Of a DNA stretch of 64,000 bases, positions 8,650 through 17,544 are shown piece by piece. The stretch is taken from NCBI GenBank assembly GCA_902776305.1, contig CACYPS010000001.1:124001-188000 (forward strand), given 5' to 3'. Position 1 is the first letter of the stretch. Every line of letters starts with the position of its first letter. The notes under the pieces are model-generated. The model made no database searches, had not been told where the DNA came from, and saw nothing but the letters and a program-made list of their open reading frames with translations. Made by a program: the position numbers and the translations under genes. The stretch is from an uncultured Lachnospiraceae bacterium. Its GTDB lineage: Bacteria; Bacillota; Clostridia; Lachnospirales; Lachnospiraceae.

Positions 8650-9888
8650 ATGAACGATTTTATTGTCACAGGGATCGAGCGGGACGGCGGAAAATTTCTG
8701 GCTGCCGCCTTCTATGAAGAAAGGCAGCTGACCGAGCTTGCGGTCATGCCTTTCCGCGAGGAATCCCGGGTCGGAAAAATCTACATCGGATATATCGAAT
8801 CTGTCGCGAAGAATATCGGCGGAGCCTTCATCCGGATCTCGAAAGATTTTAAGTGCTTCCTGCCGAATTACAGAAGGATTGCGCATGCTGCCCCGGCATC
8901 AGGCGACCCGGAGAGCGGAACACAGCCGCTCCATGAGAATACACAGGGCCACATGCTTGTCCGCATCACAAAAGATGCGGCGGGCGTGAAGGAGGCCGTG
9001 TGTTCCACATCCATCGAGCTCGCGGGAAAATACAGCGTCGTATCTCCCGGAAAGACATCCCTGTCTTTTTCAAAGAAGCTGAATGACGAGGAGAAAGCAT
9101 TGCTCAAAAAATGGGTGAACCCCCATGATTATCCGGGTATGCATATCCTGCTCAGAACAAATGCCATGCAGGCAGAGAAAAAGGATATCCTGCATGAGCT
9201 GAATGAGCTGTCAGAATCTCTTCGTGACCTGCTCAGGCGGGCATCCTCCGCGAAGCCCGGGGAATGTCTCTACACGCCGGAACCGTTCTATATCACGATG
9301 ATACGTGATCTGTATGTCGCGCCGGACCGTGCTTTCTCCGATGTGCCGAAGATCGCTGATGCGCTTCATACTTACATGGAAGATCACATCACGGATAAAT
9401 CGGACGGGAAGGAACCTGCAGGAACGGATGATATGAATCCCTGCCTCATTCGCCCCGGCACCCTTACGCTTGCACAGCTTTTTAATCTGGAGCATGATCT
9501 GGACAGGCTCTCGCAGAAGATCGTGTGGCTCAAGAGCGGGGCTTATCTGGTGATTGAGAGGACAGAGGCATTTGTCATCATTGACATCAACACAGGCCGC
9601 TGCACAAGAGGCAAGATCCCGGAGGAAACATACAGGAAGATCAACCTGGAGGCAGGCGAGGAGATCCTCAGGCAGCTGCGGCTGCGGGAGCTCTCCGGGA
9701 TGATACTCATAGATTTTATAAACCTTGAGAGTGAAGATCACCGTGAGGAACTTGTGAATGTGATGAAGAAACGGGCGCGGAAAGAACACAGGAAGACGGA
9801 AGTGATCGATCTTACGAAACTCGGAATACTGGAAATGGTCCGTGAAAAGAAGGGGAAACCCCTCGACGAGATCCTTTCCGGGACGTGA
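8650..9888 (+). CDS. rng: ribonuclease E/G family endoribonuclease (RNase G type)
   Basis: Single-strand-specific endoribonuclease, 412 aa, slightly shorter than enterobacterial RNase G. It has the interrupted S1-like region (RVGKIYIGYIESVAKNIGGAFIRI) and a DNase I-like catalytic core. The two Mg-binding aspartates are present: Asp312 in IDINTGRC and Asp355 in LIDFINLE, 43 residues apart, the same spacing as Asp303/Asp346 in E. coli RNase E. The start is two bases after the DUF2344 stop with a weak ribosome site, consistent with translational coupling. In related genomes rng usually directly precedes rplU; here two sugar-metabolism genes intervene. Confidence 0.9.
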   Translation: MNDFIVTGIERDGGKFLAAAFYEERQLTELAVMPFREESRVGKIYIGYIESVAKNIGGAFIRISKDFKCFLPNYRRIAHAAPASGDPESGTQPLHENTQGHMLVRITKDAAGVKEAVCSTSIELAGKYSVVSPGKTSLSFSKKLNDEEKALLKKWVNPHDYPGMHILLRTNAMQAEKKDILHELNELSESLRDLLRRASSAKPGECLYTPEPFYITMIRDLYVAPDRAFSDVPKIADALHTYMEDHITDKSDGKEPAGTDDMNPCLIRPGTLTLAQLFNLEHDLDRLSQKIVWLKSGAYLVIERTEAFVIIDINTGRCTRGKIPEETYRKINLEAGEEILRQLRLRELSGMILIDFINLESEDHREELVNVMKKRARKEHRKTEVIDLTKLGILEMVREKKGKPLDEILSGT

Positions 9889-9906
9889 AAATCAGGAGGA
9901 AACACA

Positions 9907-10623
9907 ATGGCAAATGTAGCACTTATTATTGCCGGCGGTTCAGGCGCCAGAATGCATCAGGACATCCCGAAGCAGTTCCTTACAGTCAATGAGAGACCGG
10001 TCATCGTCTATACACTCGAAGCCTTCCAGCGCCACGCGGAAATCGACGCCATTGCGGTAGTGTGCATTGAGGGCTGGGATCAGGTGCTCTGGGCTTACGC
10101 CAGACAGTTCAATATTTCAAAACTTAAATATGTCATTCCGGGCGGATCGAACGGCCAGGGCTCCATACGGAACGGTGTGTTCGAACTCGAAAAGCATTTT
10201 GCACCGGATGACATAGTCCTTGTCCACGATGCGATCAGACCGATGGTCTCCGCCGAAATCATTTCCGACTGTATAATCAAGGCGAAGAAATACGGCAGCG
10301 GTATTGCCACGATCCCGTGCGCGGAAGCCATGATGCAGACGGAGGACGGTTTTGTGTCTACCGGCAGCTATCCGCGCGACAATCTGAAGAGAACGCAGAC
10401 GCCGCAGGGATTTCCGATCGGTAAGATCTGCGACCTTCACAGACGGGCACTCGAAGCCGGGATCACCAATTCCGTGGCTTCCTGCACACTTATGATCGAA
10501 ATGGGCGAACAGGTCCATTTCTCTGCCGGAAGCGAAAAGAACATTAAGCTGACAACGGTCGATGATATTGATATTTTCAAAGCGCTGCTCCTTGCAAGGC
10601 GGGCAGACTGGCTTAAAGAATAG
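9907..10623 (+). CDS. IspD/TarI-family cytidylyltransferase
   Basis: A 238-aa nucleotidyltransferase that transfers CMP from CTP to a polyol or sugar phosphate. Motifs: LIIAGGSGARMHQDIPKQF (CTP-binding loop, Lys22), VHDAIRP (metal-binding Asp), TQTPQGF, and NIKLTTVDDIDIF near the end. IspD (methylerythritol phosphate, isoprenoids) and TarI (ribitol phosphate, wall polymers) share these motifs and cannot be separated firmly by eye. The adjacent NAD-dependent epimerase, with only 11 bases between them, argues for CDP-activated polyol or sugar synthesis for a surface polymer rather than isoprenoids. ATG 9907 follows a strong AGGAGG. Position between rng and rplU is unusual. Confidence 0.8.
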   Translation: MANVALIIAGGSGARMHQDIPKQFLTVNERPVIVYTLEAFQRHAEIDAIAVVCIEGWDQVLWAYARQFNISKLKYVIPGGSNGQGSIRNGVFELEKHFAPDDIVLVHDAIRPMVSAEIISDCIIKAKKYGSGIATIPCAEAMMQTEDGFVSTGSYPRDNLKRTQTPQGFPIGKICDLHRRALEAGITNSVASCTLMIEMGEQVHFSAGSEKNIKLTTVDDIDIFKALLLARRADWLKE

Positions 10624-10634
10624 GAAGAAATAAA

Positions 10635-11690
10635 ATGGATTTTTACCGAAGTAAAACATATATTGAGGATTTAATAGCGACTTCTCAGGATGTCACGGAT
10701 ATAAAGTCCCTGCGCGGAAGCAGCATTTTGATCACCGGATGTACAGGCACGATCGGCTCGTGGATTGCCGATACACTGCTTTTATTTAATGAGATAAATG
10801 TCGCAGATATGAAAATTATCCTCGCCGGAAGGCGCATCGATCGGATGAAGGCACATTTTGAAAAATGTCCGACTGCATCGCCTGTTTATGCACATTTTGA
10901 CCTCGGCAAAGCACCCGAATGGAATTTCCCCATTGATTACATCATCCATACTGCCGGCAATGCACATCCCGCCGCGTTCAACGGTGACCCTTGCGGTACA
11001 ATCACAGGCAATATCATGGGAACATGGAATCTCCTGAAATACGGTCTGGACCACGGCTGCAAACGGTTTCTGTATATTTCCACAGGTGAGGTCTACGGTC
11101 AGGGTGACCTTTCGCTGGAAAGCTTTGAGGAGACGTACGGAGGATATGTAGATCCCACATCTCCGAGGTCGTCCTATCCGAATTCAAAGAGGGCTGCGGA
11201 AACACTGTGCGCGTCCTTTACAGCGCAATATGGGATGGAGACGGTCATTGTGAGACCGAGTCACACCTACGGCCCGTGCGTCACACCGACCGACAGCCGT
11301 GCAAATGTTCAGTTCCTGAAGAACGGCTTTGACGGATCTGATATCGTGATGAAGAGTGCGGGAACCCAGGAACGTTCCTATACATATGTAGCTGACTGCG
11401 CATCTGCGGCACTCACCGTGCTCTTAAAAGGCAAAAAGGGGAGCGCTTACAACAGTGCCGTACCTGAGGCGAGAGCGACTATAGCAGGATTTGCCAGGGC
11501 TGTGGCGGAGGTATCGGGAACAAAAGTAGTCTTCGCGGATCCTACAGCAGCCGATCTTGCCAACAGAACGCCTATTGCAAAACAGGTGCTTTCATCCGTT
11601 AAGACCGAGTCCCTCGGCTGGAAGGGCAGGTATGATGTGAGGACAGGAGTCTCTCATACCCTTAAAATCTGGAGAGAATCGGTACTTTGA
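10635..11690 (+). CDS. NAD-dependent sugar epimerase/dehydratase (extended SDR)
   Basis: A 351-aa short-chain dehydrogenase of the nucleotide-sugar class. The NAD-binding motif is TGCTGTIGSW (G35-G38-G41); the active site shows STGEVYG and Tyr181-x3-Lys185 in SSYPNSKRAAE, followed by RPSHTYGP, the pattern of dTDP-glucose 4,6-dehydratase and UDP-glucuronate decarboxylase relatives. The C-terminal part has the usual SYTYVADCASA. It follows the cytidylyltransferase gene closely, so a CDP-linked substrate is plausible but unproven. Its stop is followed by the separate promoter and leader of rplU, so it ends this transcription unit; I see no clear terminator. Confidence 0.82.
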   Translation: MDFYRSKTYIEDLIATSQDVTDIKSLRGSSILITGCTGTIGSWIADTLLLFNEINVADMKIILAGRRIDRMKAHFEKCPTASPVYAHFDLGKAPEWNFPIDYIIHTAGNAHPAAFNGDPCGTITGNIMGTWNLLKYGLDHGCKRFLYISTGEVYGQGDLSLESFEETYGGYVDPTSPRSSYPNSKRAAETLCASFTAQYGMETVIVRPSHTYGPCVTPTDSRANVQFLKNGFDGSDIVMKSAGTQERSYTYVADCASAALTVLLKGKKGSAYNSAVPEARATIAGFARAVAEVSGTKVVFADPTAADLANRTPIAKQVLSSVKTESLGWKGRYDVRTGVSHTLKIWRESVL

Positions 11691-11722
11691 AAATTAAGGG
11701 GTAAAAAAACAAAAAATAATGG

Positions 11723-11751
11723 TTTACAAATAAAACCTTCCATGCTAATAT
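11723..11751 (+). promoter_or_regulatory. sigma-A promoter for the rplU operon
   Basis: TTTACA (11723-11728) and TAATAT (11746-11751) are separated by exactly 17 bases, giving a start of transcription near 11758. It lies in an AT-rich stretch after the epimerase gene and directly before the L21 leader, so the ribosomal protein genes can be expressed independently of the long upstream operon. Confidence 0.75.
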
Positions 11752-11757
11752 ATTCGA

Positions 11758-11843
11758 GTATGCCGCACAGAGGGGCTGTAAGTTCGGAGCCATAAAGCTT
11801 TGACGCCGCATCTGGCGAGTTTTAGATGAAGGAGGTGTGCTTC
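11758..11843 (+). ncRNA. ribosomal protein L21 leader RNA
   Basis: The untranslated leader of rplU. It carries the pattern of the Firmicute L21 leader: TATGCCGCACAGAGG, then a hairpin GGCT (11774-11777)/AGCC (11788-11791) enclosing GTAAGTTCGG, then a hairpin CGCC (11804-11807)/GGCG (11814-11817), ending just before the ribosome site AAGGAGGTG. Such leaders are thought to let L21 control its own operon. Identification is from memory of the motif, not from a covariance search. Confidence 0.7.
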
Positions 11844-12149
11844 ATGTATGCAATTATCGCAACTGGCGGAAAGCAGTATAAAGTTTCCGAAGGTGATGTG
11901 ATCCGTGTTGAGAAACTCGGTATCGACGTTAACGGCGAAGTGACATTCGACGATGTTCTCGCAGTTAAAGACGAGAGCCTTAAAGTCGGTGAAGATGTTA
12001 AGGGTGCTACTGTAACAGGCAAGGTTATTTCCAACGGCCGTGCAAAGAAAGTCATCGTATATCATTACAAACCGAAGTCAGGTTATCACAAGAAGAACGG
12101 TCACAGACAGGCTTACTCAGCTGTTAAGATCGAAAAGATCAACGCTTAA
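11844..12149 (+). CDS. rplU: ribosomal protein L21
   Basis: Large-subunit protein bL21 (101 aa), starting [18 protein letters not shown], with the conserved [21 protein letters not shown] segment near the C-terminus that contacts 23S rRNA. An in-frame ATG at 11826 would add six residues but overlaps the ribosome binding site AAGGAGGTG (11829-11837), so ATG 11844 is the real start. First gene of the rplU-prp-rpmA unit. Confidence 0.97.
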   Translation: MYAIIATGGKQYKVSEGDVIRVEKLGIDVNGEVTFDDVLAVKDESLKVGEDVKGATVTGKVISNGRAKKVIVYHYKPKSGYHKKNGHRQAYSAVKIEKINA

Positions 12150-12151
12150 GT

Positions 12152-12472
12152 ATGATTACAGTCAAGATCTTTAAAAGATCCGATGATTTCGAAGGGTTTC
12201 AGGTATCCGGTCACGCCGGACAGGCAGAAAGCGGCTATGATATCATCTGCGCCGCAGTTTCAGTACTCACTGTGAACACTGCAAATTCGATCGAGACCCT
12301 GACCGGAGACAGAATAGAGGATTGCGAGAAGGACGGATTTCTGTCCTGCAGATTCCCGGATGGGTTATCTGAGAGCGGACGACTGCTCATGCGTTCCATG
12401 ATTCTCGGTCTCCAACAGATTGAAGCTAATTACGATGAACCTTATGTAAAGGTAGTTTTCTCGGAGGTGTAG
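12152..12472 (+). CDS. prp: ribosomal-processing cysteine protease Prp
   Basis: Small cysteine protease (106 aa, YsxB family) that removes the N-terminal extension of L27 in Firmicutes. The catalytic dyad is visible as GHAG (His) and [10 protein letters not shown] (Cys), about 12 residues apart as in the family. It sits between rplU and rpmA with gaps of two bases on each side, the invariant position for this gene. Its presence predicts a cleavable leader on L27, which the next gene has. Confidence 0.93.
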   Translation: MITVKIFKRSDDFEGFQVSGHAGQAESGYDIICAAVSVLTVNTANSIETLTGDRIEDCEKDGFLSCRFPDGLSESGRLLMRSMILGLQQIEANYDEPYVKVVFSEV

Positions 12473-12474
12473 AC

Positions 12475-12771
12475 ATGCTGAACATGAATCTTCAGCTCTT
12501 CGCTCATAAGAAAGGTGTCGGTTCCACAAAGAACGGACGCGATTCCGAAGCCAAAAGATTAGGCGCGAAGAGAGCGGACGGCCAGTTCGTTAAGGCCGGA
12601 AATATTCTTTACAGACAGCGCGGCACTCATATTCATCCGGGTGCAAATGTCGGCCGTGGCGGAGATGACACTCTGTACGCTAAAGCTGACGGCATTGTCC
12701 GTTTCACAAGACTCGGCAAGAACCGCAAGCAGTGCTCAATCGAGCTCGTTGCTGAGGCAGTGGAAGAATAA
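12475..12771 (+). CDS. rpmA: ribosomal protein L27 with Prp-cleavable N-terminus
   Basis: bL27 (98 aa). The first residues are MLNMNLQLF followed by [15 protein letters not shown]. In Firmicutes such as Staphylococcus aureus, Prp cuts after the Phe of this kind of motif to expose Ala-His-Lys-Lys, which reaches the peptidyl-transferase centre. The cleavage site is therefore predicted between Phe9 and Ala10. ATG 12475 has GGAGGTG upstream. A terminator follows immediately, ending the rplU-prp-rpmA unit. Confidence 0.97.
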   Translation: MLNMNLQLFAHKKGVGSTKNGRDSEAKRLGAKRADGQFVKAGNILYRQRGTHIHPGANVGRGGDDTLYAKADGIVRFTRLGKNRKQCSIELVAEAVEE

Positions 12772-12780
12772 AAAGACCAG

Positions 12781-12815
12781 GGCTTCGAATCCGAAAGGAT
12801 TTGAAGCCTTTTTTA
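12781..12815 (+). terminator. rho-independent terminator after rpmA
   Basis: A 12-bp stem (GGCTTCGAATCC with GGATTTGAAGCC, one G-U pair) closed by a GAAA loop and followed by TTTTTT. It lies 9 bases after the rpmA stop. obgE begins 60 bases later, so it must have its own promoter or depend on readthrough. Confidence 0.88.
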
Positions 12816-12876
12816 AAACATTTTTAAGTCCCGCGCCGAATCTTTAAGCCGGGATTTGTATTGAAAGGAAAAATAC

Positions 12877-14208
12877 ATGTTTGCAGATCGTGCAAGAATT
12901 CATATCCGCTCAGGAAAGGGCGGTGACGGACACGTCAGTTTCCGCCGTGAGAAATACGTCCCGGCAGGCGGACCGGATGGCGGTGACGGCGGAAAAGGCG
13001 GAGATATTATATTCGAAGTCGACAAGAGTATGAATACTCTTTTTACATACAAGCACAAGTATATGTTCAAAGCCGGCAACGGTGAAGAGGGCGGCAATAA
13101 ACGCTGCCACGGTGCCAACGGTGCCGATCTTGTCCTGAAAGTTCCGGAGGGAACTATTCTTCGTGAAGAGCACTCAGGTGAGATCATCGCGGATATGTCA
13201 GGCGAAAATATGCGAAAGACCATCCTCAGAGGCGGACGCGGCGGCAGGGGAAATATGAACTTTGCCACGCCTACCAATCAGGCACCGCAATATGCGGAAC
13301 CCGGAAAGGCTGCCCTGGATCTGGATATCATAATGGAGCTTAAACTGGTCGCGGATGTCGGCCTTGTAGGTTTTCCGAATGCCGGAAAATCGACCTTCCT
13401 GTCCCGCGTGACGAACGCCAAACCGAAGATCGCCTCCTATCCGTTCACAACAATTCAGCCCAATCTGGGGGTTGTTGATTTCGGTGACGGAAGAGGTTTC
13501 GTCATCGCGGATATGCCGGGTCTTATCGAAGGCGCTGCAGAAGGTGTGGGACTCGGACACGAATTCCTGAGACATATCGAGAGAACGCGCGTCATTATCC
13601 ACATCGTGGACTGTGCTTCTTTTGACGGAAGAGATCCGGTCGAGGATATTCGTGCTATCCATAAAGAGCTTATGCAGTATAATCCCGCTATCATGAAGAA
13701 GCCGATTGTCATTGCAGCTAACAAAATTGATGTTATATACGGCATGGAAGATGATCCGGTCGAGAGAGTGAGAGCTGCATTTGAAAAAGACGGATATAAA
13801 GTCTATCCGATTTCAGCGGTTACCGGCCAGGGCGTCAAAGAGCTGCTCTACGCCGTACAGAAACTGCTCGACACCGTCGCTCCGGAAATCGAGTTCTATG
13901 AGCAGGAGTTCTTCCCGGAGGATATGATCGTAACGGATGACCTGCCATACACGATTGCAGTCACGACAGATCAGAAGGGACGCAGTGTCTATATCGTCGA
14001 AGGTCCGAAGATCGACAAGATGCTCAGCTACACGAATCTCGAATCAGAGAAAGGTTTTACATACTTCCAGAACTGGATGCGCAAGACCGGTATCAATCAG
14101 AATCTTGAGCGCTACGGCATAGGCGAGGGCGACACCGTCAGAATGTATGGTCATGAATTCAACTATTATACAGAGAACACGGAGGCGGAAAATGAATCTG
14201 ACGAGTAA
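12877..14208 (+). CDS. obgE: Obg GTPase
   Basis: Large ribosome-assembly GTPase (443 aa). Domain order: glycine-rich Obg fold (about 1-158), with many GG repeats such as GGPDGGDGGKGGD; G domain with P-loop GFPNAGKST, DMPGLIEGA (G3) and NKID (G4); and a C-terminal OCT domain (about 350-430), typical of Gram-positive Obg. Essential in most bacteria and linked to 50S maturation and stress responses. It follows the ribosomal protein unit and overlaps the yhbY start region, beginning a second ribosome-assembly group. Confidence 0.96.
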   Translation: MFADRARIHIRSGKGGDGHVSFRREKYVPAGGPDGGDGGKGGDIIFEVDKSMNTLFTYKHKYMFKAGNGEEGGNKRCHGANGADLVLKVPEGTILREEHSGEIIADMSGENMRKTILRGGRGGRGNMNFATPTNQAPQYAEPGKAALDLDIIMELKLVADVGLVGFPNAGKSTFLSRVTNAKPKIASYPFTTIQPNLGVVDFGDGRGFVIADMPGLIEGAAEGVGLGHEFLRHIERTRVIIHIVDCASFDGRDPVEDIRAIHKELMQYNPAIMKKPIVIAANKIDVIYGMEDDPVERVRAAFEKDGYKVYPISAVTGQGVKELLYAVQKLLDTVAPEIEFYEQEFFPEDMIVTDDLPYTIAVTTDQKGRSVYIVEGPKIDKMLSYTNLESEKGFTYFQNWMRKTGINQNLERYGIGEGDTVRMYGHEFNYYTENTEAENESDE

Positions 14209-14506
14209 GCAGAGAGCATATCTGAAAAGCCTTGCCATGACGCAGGATCCGATAATCTACCTTGGCAAATCTTCACTTACGCCCGAAAATACAAAAAACG
14301 TCGAGGAGGCTCTGGCTGCCAGAGAACTCATCAAGATAGGTGTACAAAAGAACTGCGACGACGATCCGAAGGAGATAGCAGATATCGTTGCAGAGCGGAC
14401 ACATGCACAGGTCGTACAGGTCATTGGTAGAAAAATCGTTCTTTACAGACCCGGAAAAGATAAGAACCGTAAGATTGAACTTCCACGCGCGGCAAAGAAG
14501 GAATAA
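14192..14506 (+). CDS. yhbY: YhbY-family RNA-binding protein
   Basis: Small CRM-domain protein (104 aa) that associates with pre-50S particles. Begins MNLTSKQRAYLKSLAMTQDPIIYLGK and keeps the KNCDDDPKEIADIVAERT and QVIGRKIVLYRP segments. ATG 14192 follows GGAGG (14181-14185) and overlaps the end of obgE by 17 bases. The frame is open further upstream but without conservation, so the longer form was rejected. Confidence 0.9.
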   Translation: MNLTSKQRAYLKSLAMTQDPIIYLGKSSLTPENTKNVEEALAARELIKIGVQKNCDDDPKEIADIVAERTHAQVVQVIGRKIVLYRPGKDKNRKIELPRAAKKE

Positions 14507-14509
14507 AAG

Positions 14510-15142
14510 ATGAGAAAAGTAGGGATCATGGGCGGTACTTTTGACCCGATACACATCGGTCATCTGATTCTCGGAGAAAATGCATATCTTCAGCTCGGTC
14601 TGGACAAAGTCGTGTTCATGCCTTCCGGAAATCCTCCTCACAAACTGAATCGTGAGGGCAGGGCATCCGATCTGGAGCGCATGGATATGGTCAAGCTGGC
14701 GATTGCAACGAACACGCATTTTGAAATATCTGACATAGAGATGAACGAAGAGGGCTATTCCTACACATTCAGGACGCTGGAGCGCCTGAATGCGGAGCAT
14801 CCGGATACCCGCTACTATTTTATAATCGGAGCGGATTCTCTGTTCGATTTCGATAAATGGATGAATCCTCAGCGCATCTGCAACGCCTGCACTCTGGTCG
14901 TTGCGACGCGCAATCATACGAGCAACAGCCAGCTGGATGCAGCTATAACGCATGTTCGTACGAAATATCAGGCGGACATTGTGAAACTCGACACGGAGAA
15001 TATTGACTGTTCATCGCACCAGATCCGCAGTTGGGTCGCAGAGGGTCACACGGTCAAGTATTATGTCCCGGATACTGTCATCAATTATATTAACACCTAT
15101 GGAGTATATGCAGGAGGAAAAGATGGCCAGGGCAGATCTTGA
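14510..15142 (+). CDS. nadD: nicotinate-nucleotide adenylyltransferase
   Basis: Makes deamido-NAD from nicotinate mononucleotide and ATP (210 aa). Nucleotidyltransferase signature GGTFDPIHIGHL at the N-terminus (the HxGH motif), GADSLFDFDKW in the middle, and the SSHQIRSWV motif near the end, equivalent to ISSTxIR. It starts three bases after yhbY and overlaps yqeK by 20 bases, the common Firmicute arrangement. Confidence 0.94.
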   Translation: MRKVGIMGGTFDPIHIGHLILGENAYLQLGLDKVVFMPSGNPPHKLNREGRASDLERMDMVKLAIATNTHFEISDIEMNEEGYSYTFRTLERLNAEHPDTRYYFIIGADSLFDFDKWMNPQRICNACTLVVATRNHTSNSQLDAAITHVRTKYQADIVKLDTENIDCSSHQIRSWVAEGHTVKYYVPDTVINYINTYGVYAGGKDGQGRS

Positions 15143-15743
15143 AAAATATAATAAAAGACTTAAAAAATATCTGGACGAGAGCAGATACTATCACACGCAG
15201 GGCGTCCGATACACAGCTACAGCTATGGCCATGGCACACGGCGTTGATCTGTATAAAGCCGAACTCGCAGGTCTCCTTCACGACAGTGCGAAAAACATTC
15301 CGGATGAAAAAAAGATCAAATTGTGCAAAAAACACAACATTCCTATGACCGAGATCGAACTGCAAAGTCCGTATCTGCTTCATTCCAAGCTCGGCGCGTA
15401 TATAGCGGAGGCAAAATATGACGTGCACGACGAGGACGTGCTTGAAGCTATCCGAAATCATACAACAGGAAAGCCGAATATGAACCCGCTGGATCAGATT
15501 ATCTTTATTGCGGATTATATCGAACCCAGAAGAGATAAAGCACCCAACCTGCCGGAAGTAAGAAGGATGGCGTTCCTGGATCTGGATGAATGCTGTTACA
15601 TAATTCTTAGAGATACATTAAATTTTCTGAAATCTAAGAAGGCAAAGATTGACAGCATGACGGAAGAAGCCTACAATTTCTATAACGGAATTCATTGTAG
15701 AAAATATCAGACTGTCGATCATGAGAATGTCTCTCAGGACTGA
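15123..15743 (+). CDS. yqeK: HD-domain diadenosine tetraphosphatase YqeK
   Basis: HD-superfamily hydrolase (206 aa), a family shown to split Ap4A symmetrically into two ADP. Metal ligands are in YYHTQGVRYTA, the LLHDSAK pair, HSKLGA, NHTTGK and the final IADYIEP Asp. The start is ATG 15123, preceded by AGGAGG at 15112-15117, inside the end of nadD. A longer in-frame extension lacks conservation. The nadD-yqeK-rsfS order is conserved in Firmicutes. Confidence 0.9.
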   Translation: MARADLEKYNKRLKKYLDESRYYHTQGVRYTATAMAMAHGVDLYKAELAGLLHDSAKNIPDEKKIKLCKKHNIPMTEIELQSPYLLHSKLGAYIAEAKYDVHDEDVLEAIRNHTTGKPNMNPLDQIIFIADYIEPRRDKAPNLPEVRRMAFLDLDECCYIILRDTLNFLKSKKAKIDSMTEEAYNFYNGIHCRKYQTVDHENVSQD

Positions 15744-15795
15744 TATGACTACTTTTGTAGCGATTAATTCACACATAACATGAGGATGATAGTGT

Positions 15796-16152
15796 ATGGA
15801 AAAAGAAGAGAGCAGAAAACTCGCCGCAATCGCTGTCGGGGCACTGGAAGACAAGCTCGGCCGCGATATTAAGGTTATTGAAATCGATGAGATTTCGCCG
15901 CTCGCAGATTATTTTGTCATCGCCACCGGCCGCAATGTCAATCAGACAGACGCTATGGTCGAAGCTGTAGAAGAAGCTGCAGAGAAGGCCGGATTTTCAC
16001 CGGATCATATTGAGGGGCACAAGAACGGAAACTGGACTCTGATTGATTTCAAGGGCGTCGTTGTACACGTATTCGATGAGGAAGCCCGCGGATTCTATGA
16101 CCTTGACAGAATATGGAAGGACGGTAAGCAGATCGATCCTGATGAACTTTAA
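15796..16152 (+). CDS. rsfS: ribosome silencing factor RsfS
   Basis: 118-aa DUF143 protein that binds L14 and blocks subunit joining when nutrients fall. Conserved ADYFVIATGRNVNQTDAMV in the middle and the C-terminal NWTLIDFKGVVVHVFDEEARGFYDLDRIW. Follows yqeK by 52 bases, the standard position. Length is normal. Confidence 0.94.
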   Translation: MEKEESRKLAAIAVGALEDKLGRDIKVIEIDEISPLADYFVIATGRNVNQTDAMVEAVEEAAEKAGFSPDHIEGHKNGNWTLIDFKGVVVHVFDEEARGFYDLDRIWKDGKQIDPDEL

Positions 16153-16209
16153 ACAAACAGTAGAAATGTTTATCTCATATACATTAGAGTAATAACACAA
16201 ATACAGCGT

Positions 16210-17544
16210 ATGAAATATAACTTCAGAAAAGTCAGGACATCGCTTCTTGCGATGTCTTTGATATTTGTGATGACTGCCTGCGGTCAGGGGGGTTCGGAAG
16301 AGGGATTTTCCCTGTCTGACTGGCGGGAAGTCATAAGACTAGAGTGGAATGCACTCATGGAGAGAATAGGCTTTGGAACGGATGGAAATGACGAGTCTAA
16401 CTCAGATGAATCCGAACGCTTTAAAGGATTCGATATCAATCCCGATATCTCCGTGGAAGTGCACGAAGAAGACCCGGACCCTTCCTCAGACGGTGAGGAG
16501 GAAATAGAAGCAAGAGCAGAGGGCCTTACAGGATTTTATTTCAATCAGCTCTCGGACGACCGTAAGGATGCTTACGAACAGCTTTATACAGGTATTGTCG
16601 AGAGAAAATCCGAATTCTTTATATATGCTCAGGATGATGCAGACTGCGGCCCGGCGCTCAACGCACTTGTGTGCGACCATCCGGAATTTTTCTGGATTGA
16701 CGGCAATGCATCGATTTACGGCTATGAGGGACCGGGTGCAAAGAAAATAACACTTGAATTTAATATTGATGCGGATGCTATAGATAGCGTTCAATCCGTT
16801 ATAGACGCCGCGACGCAGGAATATATCGGTATGCTGCCGGAAAATGCGAGTTCATACGAGAAGGTGAAGACCGCTTACGATTATGTGATCCGTAAAGCAG
16901 ACTACATGATTAATGCACCGCAGGCTCAGAATATTCAGAGCGTATTTCTGTACGGGCAGAGCGTGTGTGCAGGTTATACACGTTCGTTCCAGTACCTGCT
17001 TGCCAAAGTCGGAATTGACAGCTCGTACATAGCAGGTACGGTGGAGCACAACGGGGCACTGGAATCACATGCCTGGAGTATGGTCAATATAGACGGCACA
17101 AATTATATGGTCGACGTGACCTGGGGTGACCCCAATTACGGCGGAGCGGATGTTGAAGGAAAAATGCCGGATATCCTGTACAACTATCTGTGTCTCACAA
17201 CAGAAGATATGGAGAGAGCGACACACATTCCGGATCCGACCTTTGCTTACCCGGTGTGCGAGTCGAGAGACTACAACTATTATCTGCTGAACGGTTACTA
17301 TCACGAATATTGTGACCGTGAGGAGATCAGAGCTGCTCTGCAGACAGCTGTTGAGAACGGTGAGACATCCGTGCATTTCAAATTCTCAAATTTTGATGAG
17401 TATGCTGCGGCAGTTTCCGCAATATTTGATGAAGGACTGCTTAACGAGGCGCTTCAGCTCCGTATGCAATGGGATGGACTGGAGTCCATGTCTTACTATC
17501 CGATGAATGATGATGCGCTCTGTACAATTGATATATACTGGTAA
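16210..17544 (+). CDS. transglutaminase-like domain lipoprotein
   Basis: 444-aa predicted lipoprotein: basic N-terminus, hydrophobic core and a lipobox ending MTAC (Cys about residue 24), then an acidic linker rich in Glu, Asp and Ser (about 50-105). About residues 215-310 form a transglutaminase/protease-like core: Cys in GQSVCAGYTRSFQYLL, His in SHAWSMVNIDG, and Asp in MVDVTWGDPNY, a complete Cys-His-Asp triad. Likely anchored outside the membrane and acting on proteins or peptidoglycan, but the substrate is unknown. The ribosome site is weak. It lies between rsfS and the lexA terminator, 57 bases after rsfS. Confidence 0.82.
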   Translation: MKYNFRKVRTSLLAMSLIFVMTACGQGGSEEGFSLSDWREVIRLEWNALMERIGFGTDGNDESNSDESERFKGFDINPDISVEVHEEDPDPSSDGEEEIEARAEGLTGFYFNQLSDDRKDAYEQLYTGIVERKSEFFIYAQDDADCGPALNALVCDHPEFFWIDGNASIYGYEGPGAKKITLEFNIDADAIDSVQSVIDAATQEYIGMLPENASSYEKVKTAYDYVIRKADYMINAPQAQNIQSVFLYGQSVCAGYTRSFQYLLAKVGIDSSYIAGTVEHNGALESHAWSMVNIDGTNYMVDVTWGDPNYGGADVEGKMPDILYNYLCLTTEDMERATHIPDPTFAYPVCESRDYNYYLLNGYYHEYCDREEIRAALQTAVENGETSVHFKFSNFDEYAAAVSAIFDEGLLNEALQLRMQWDGLESMSYYPMNDDALCTIDIYW

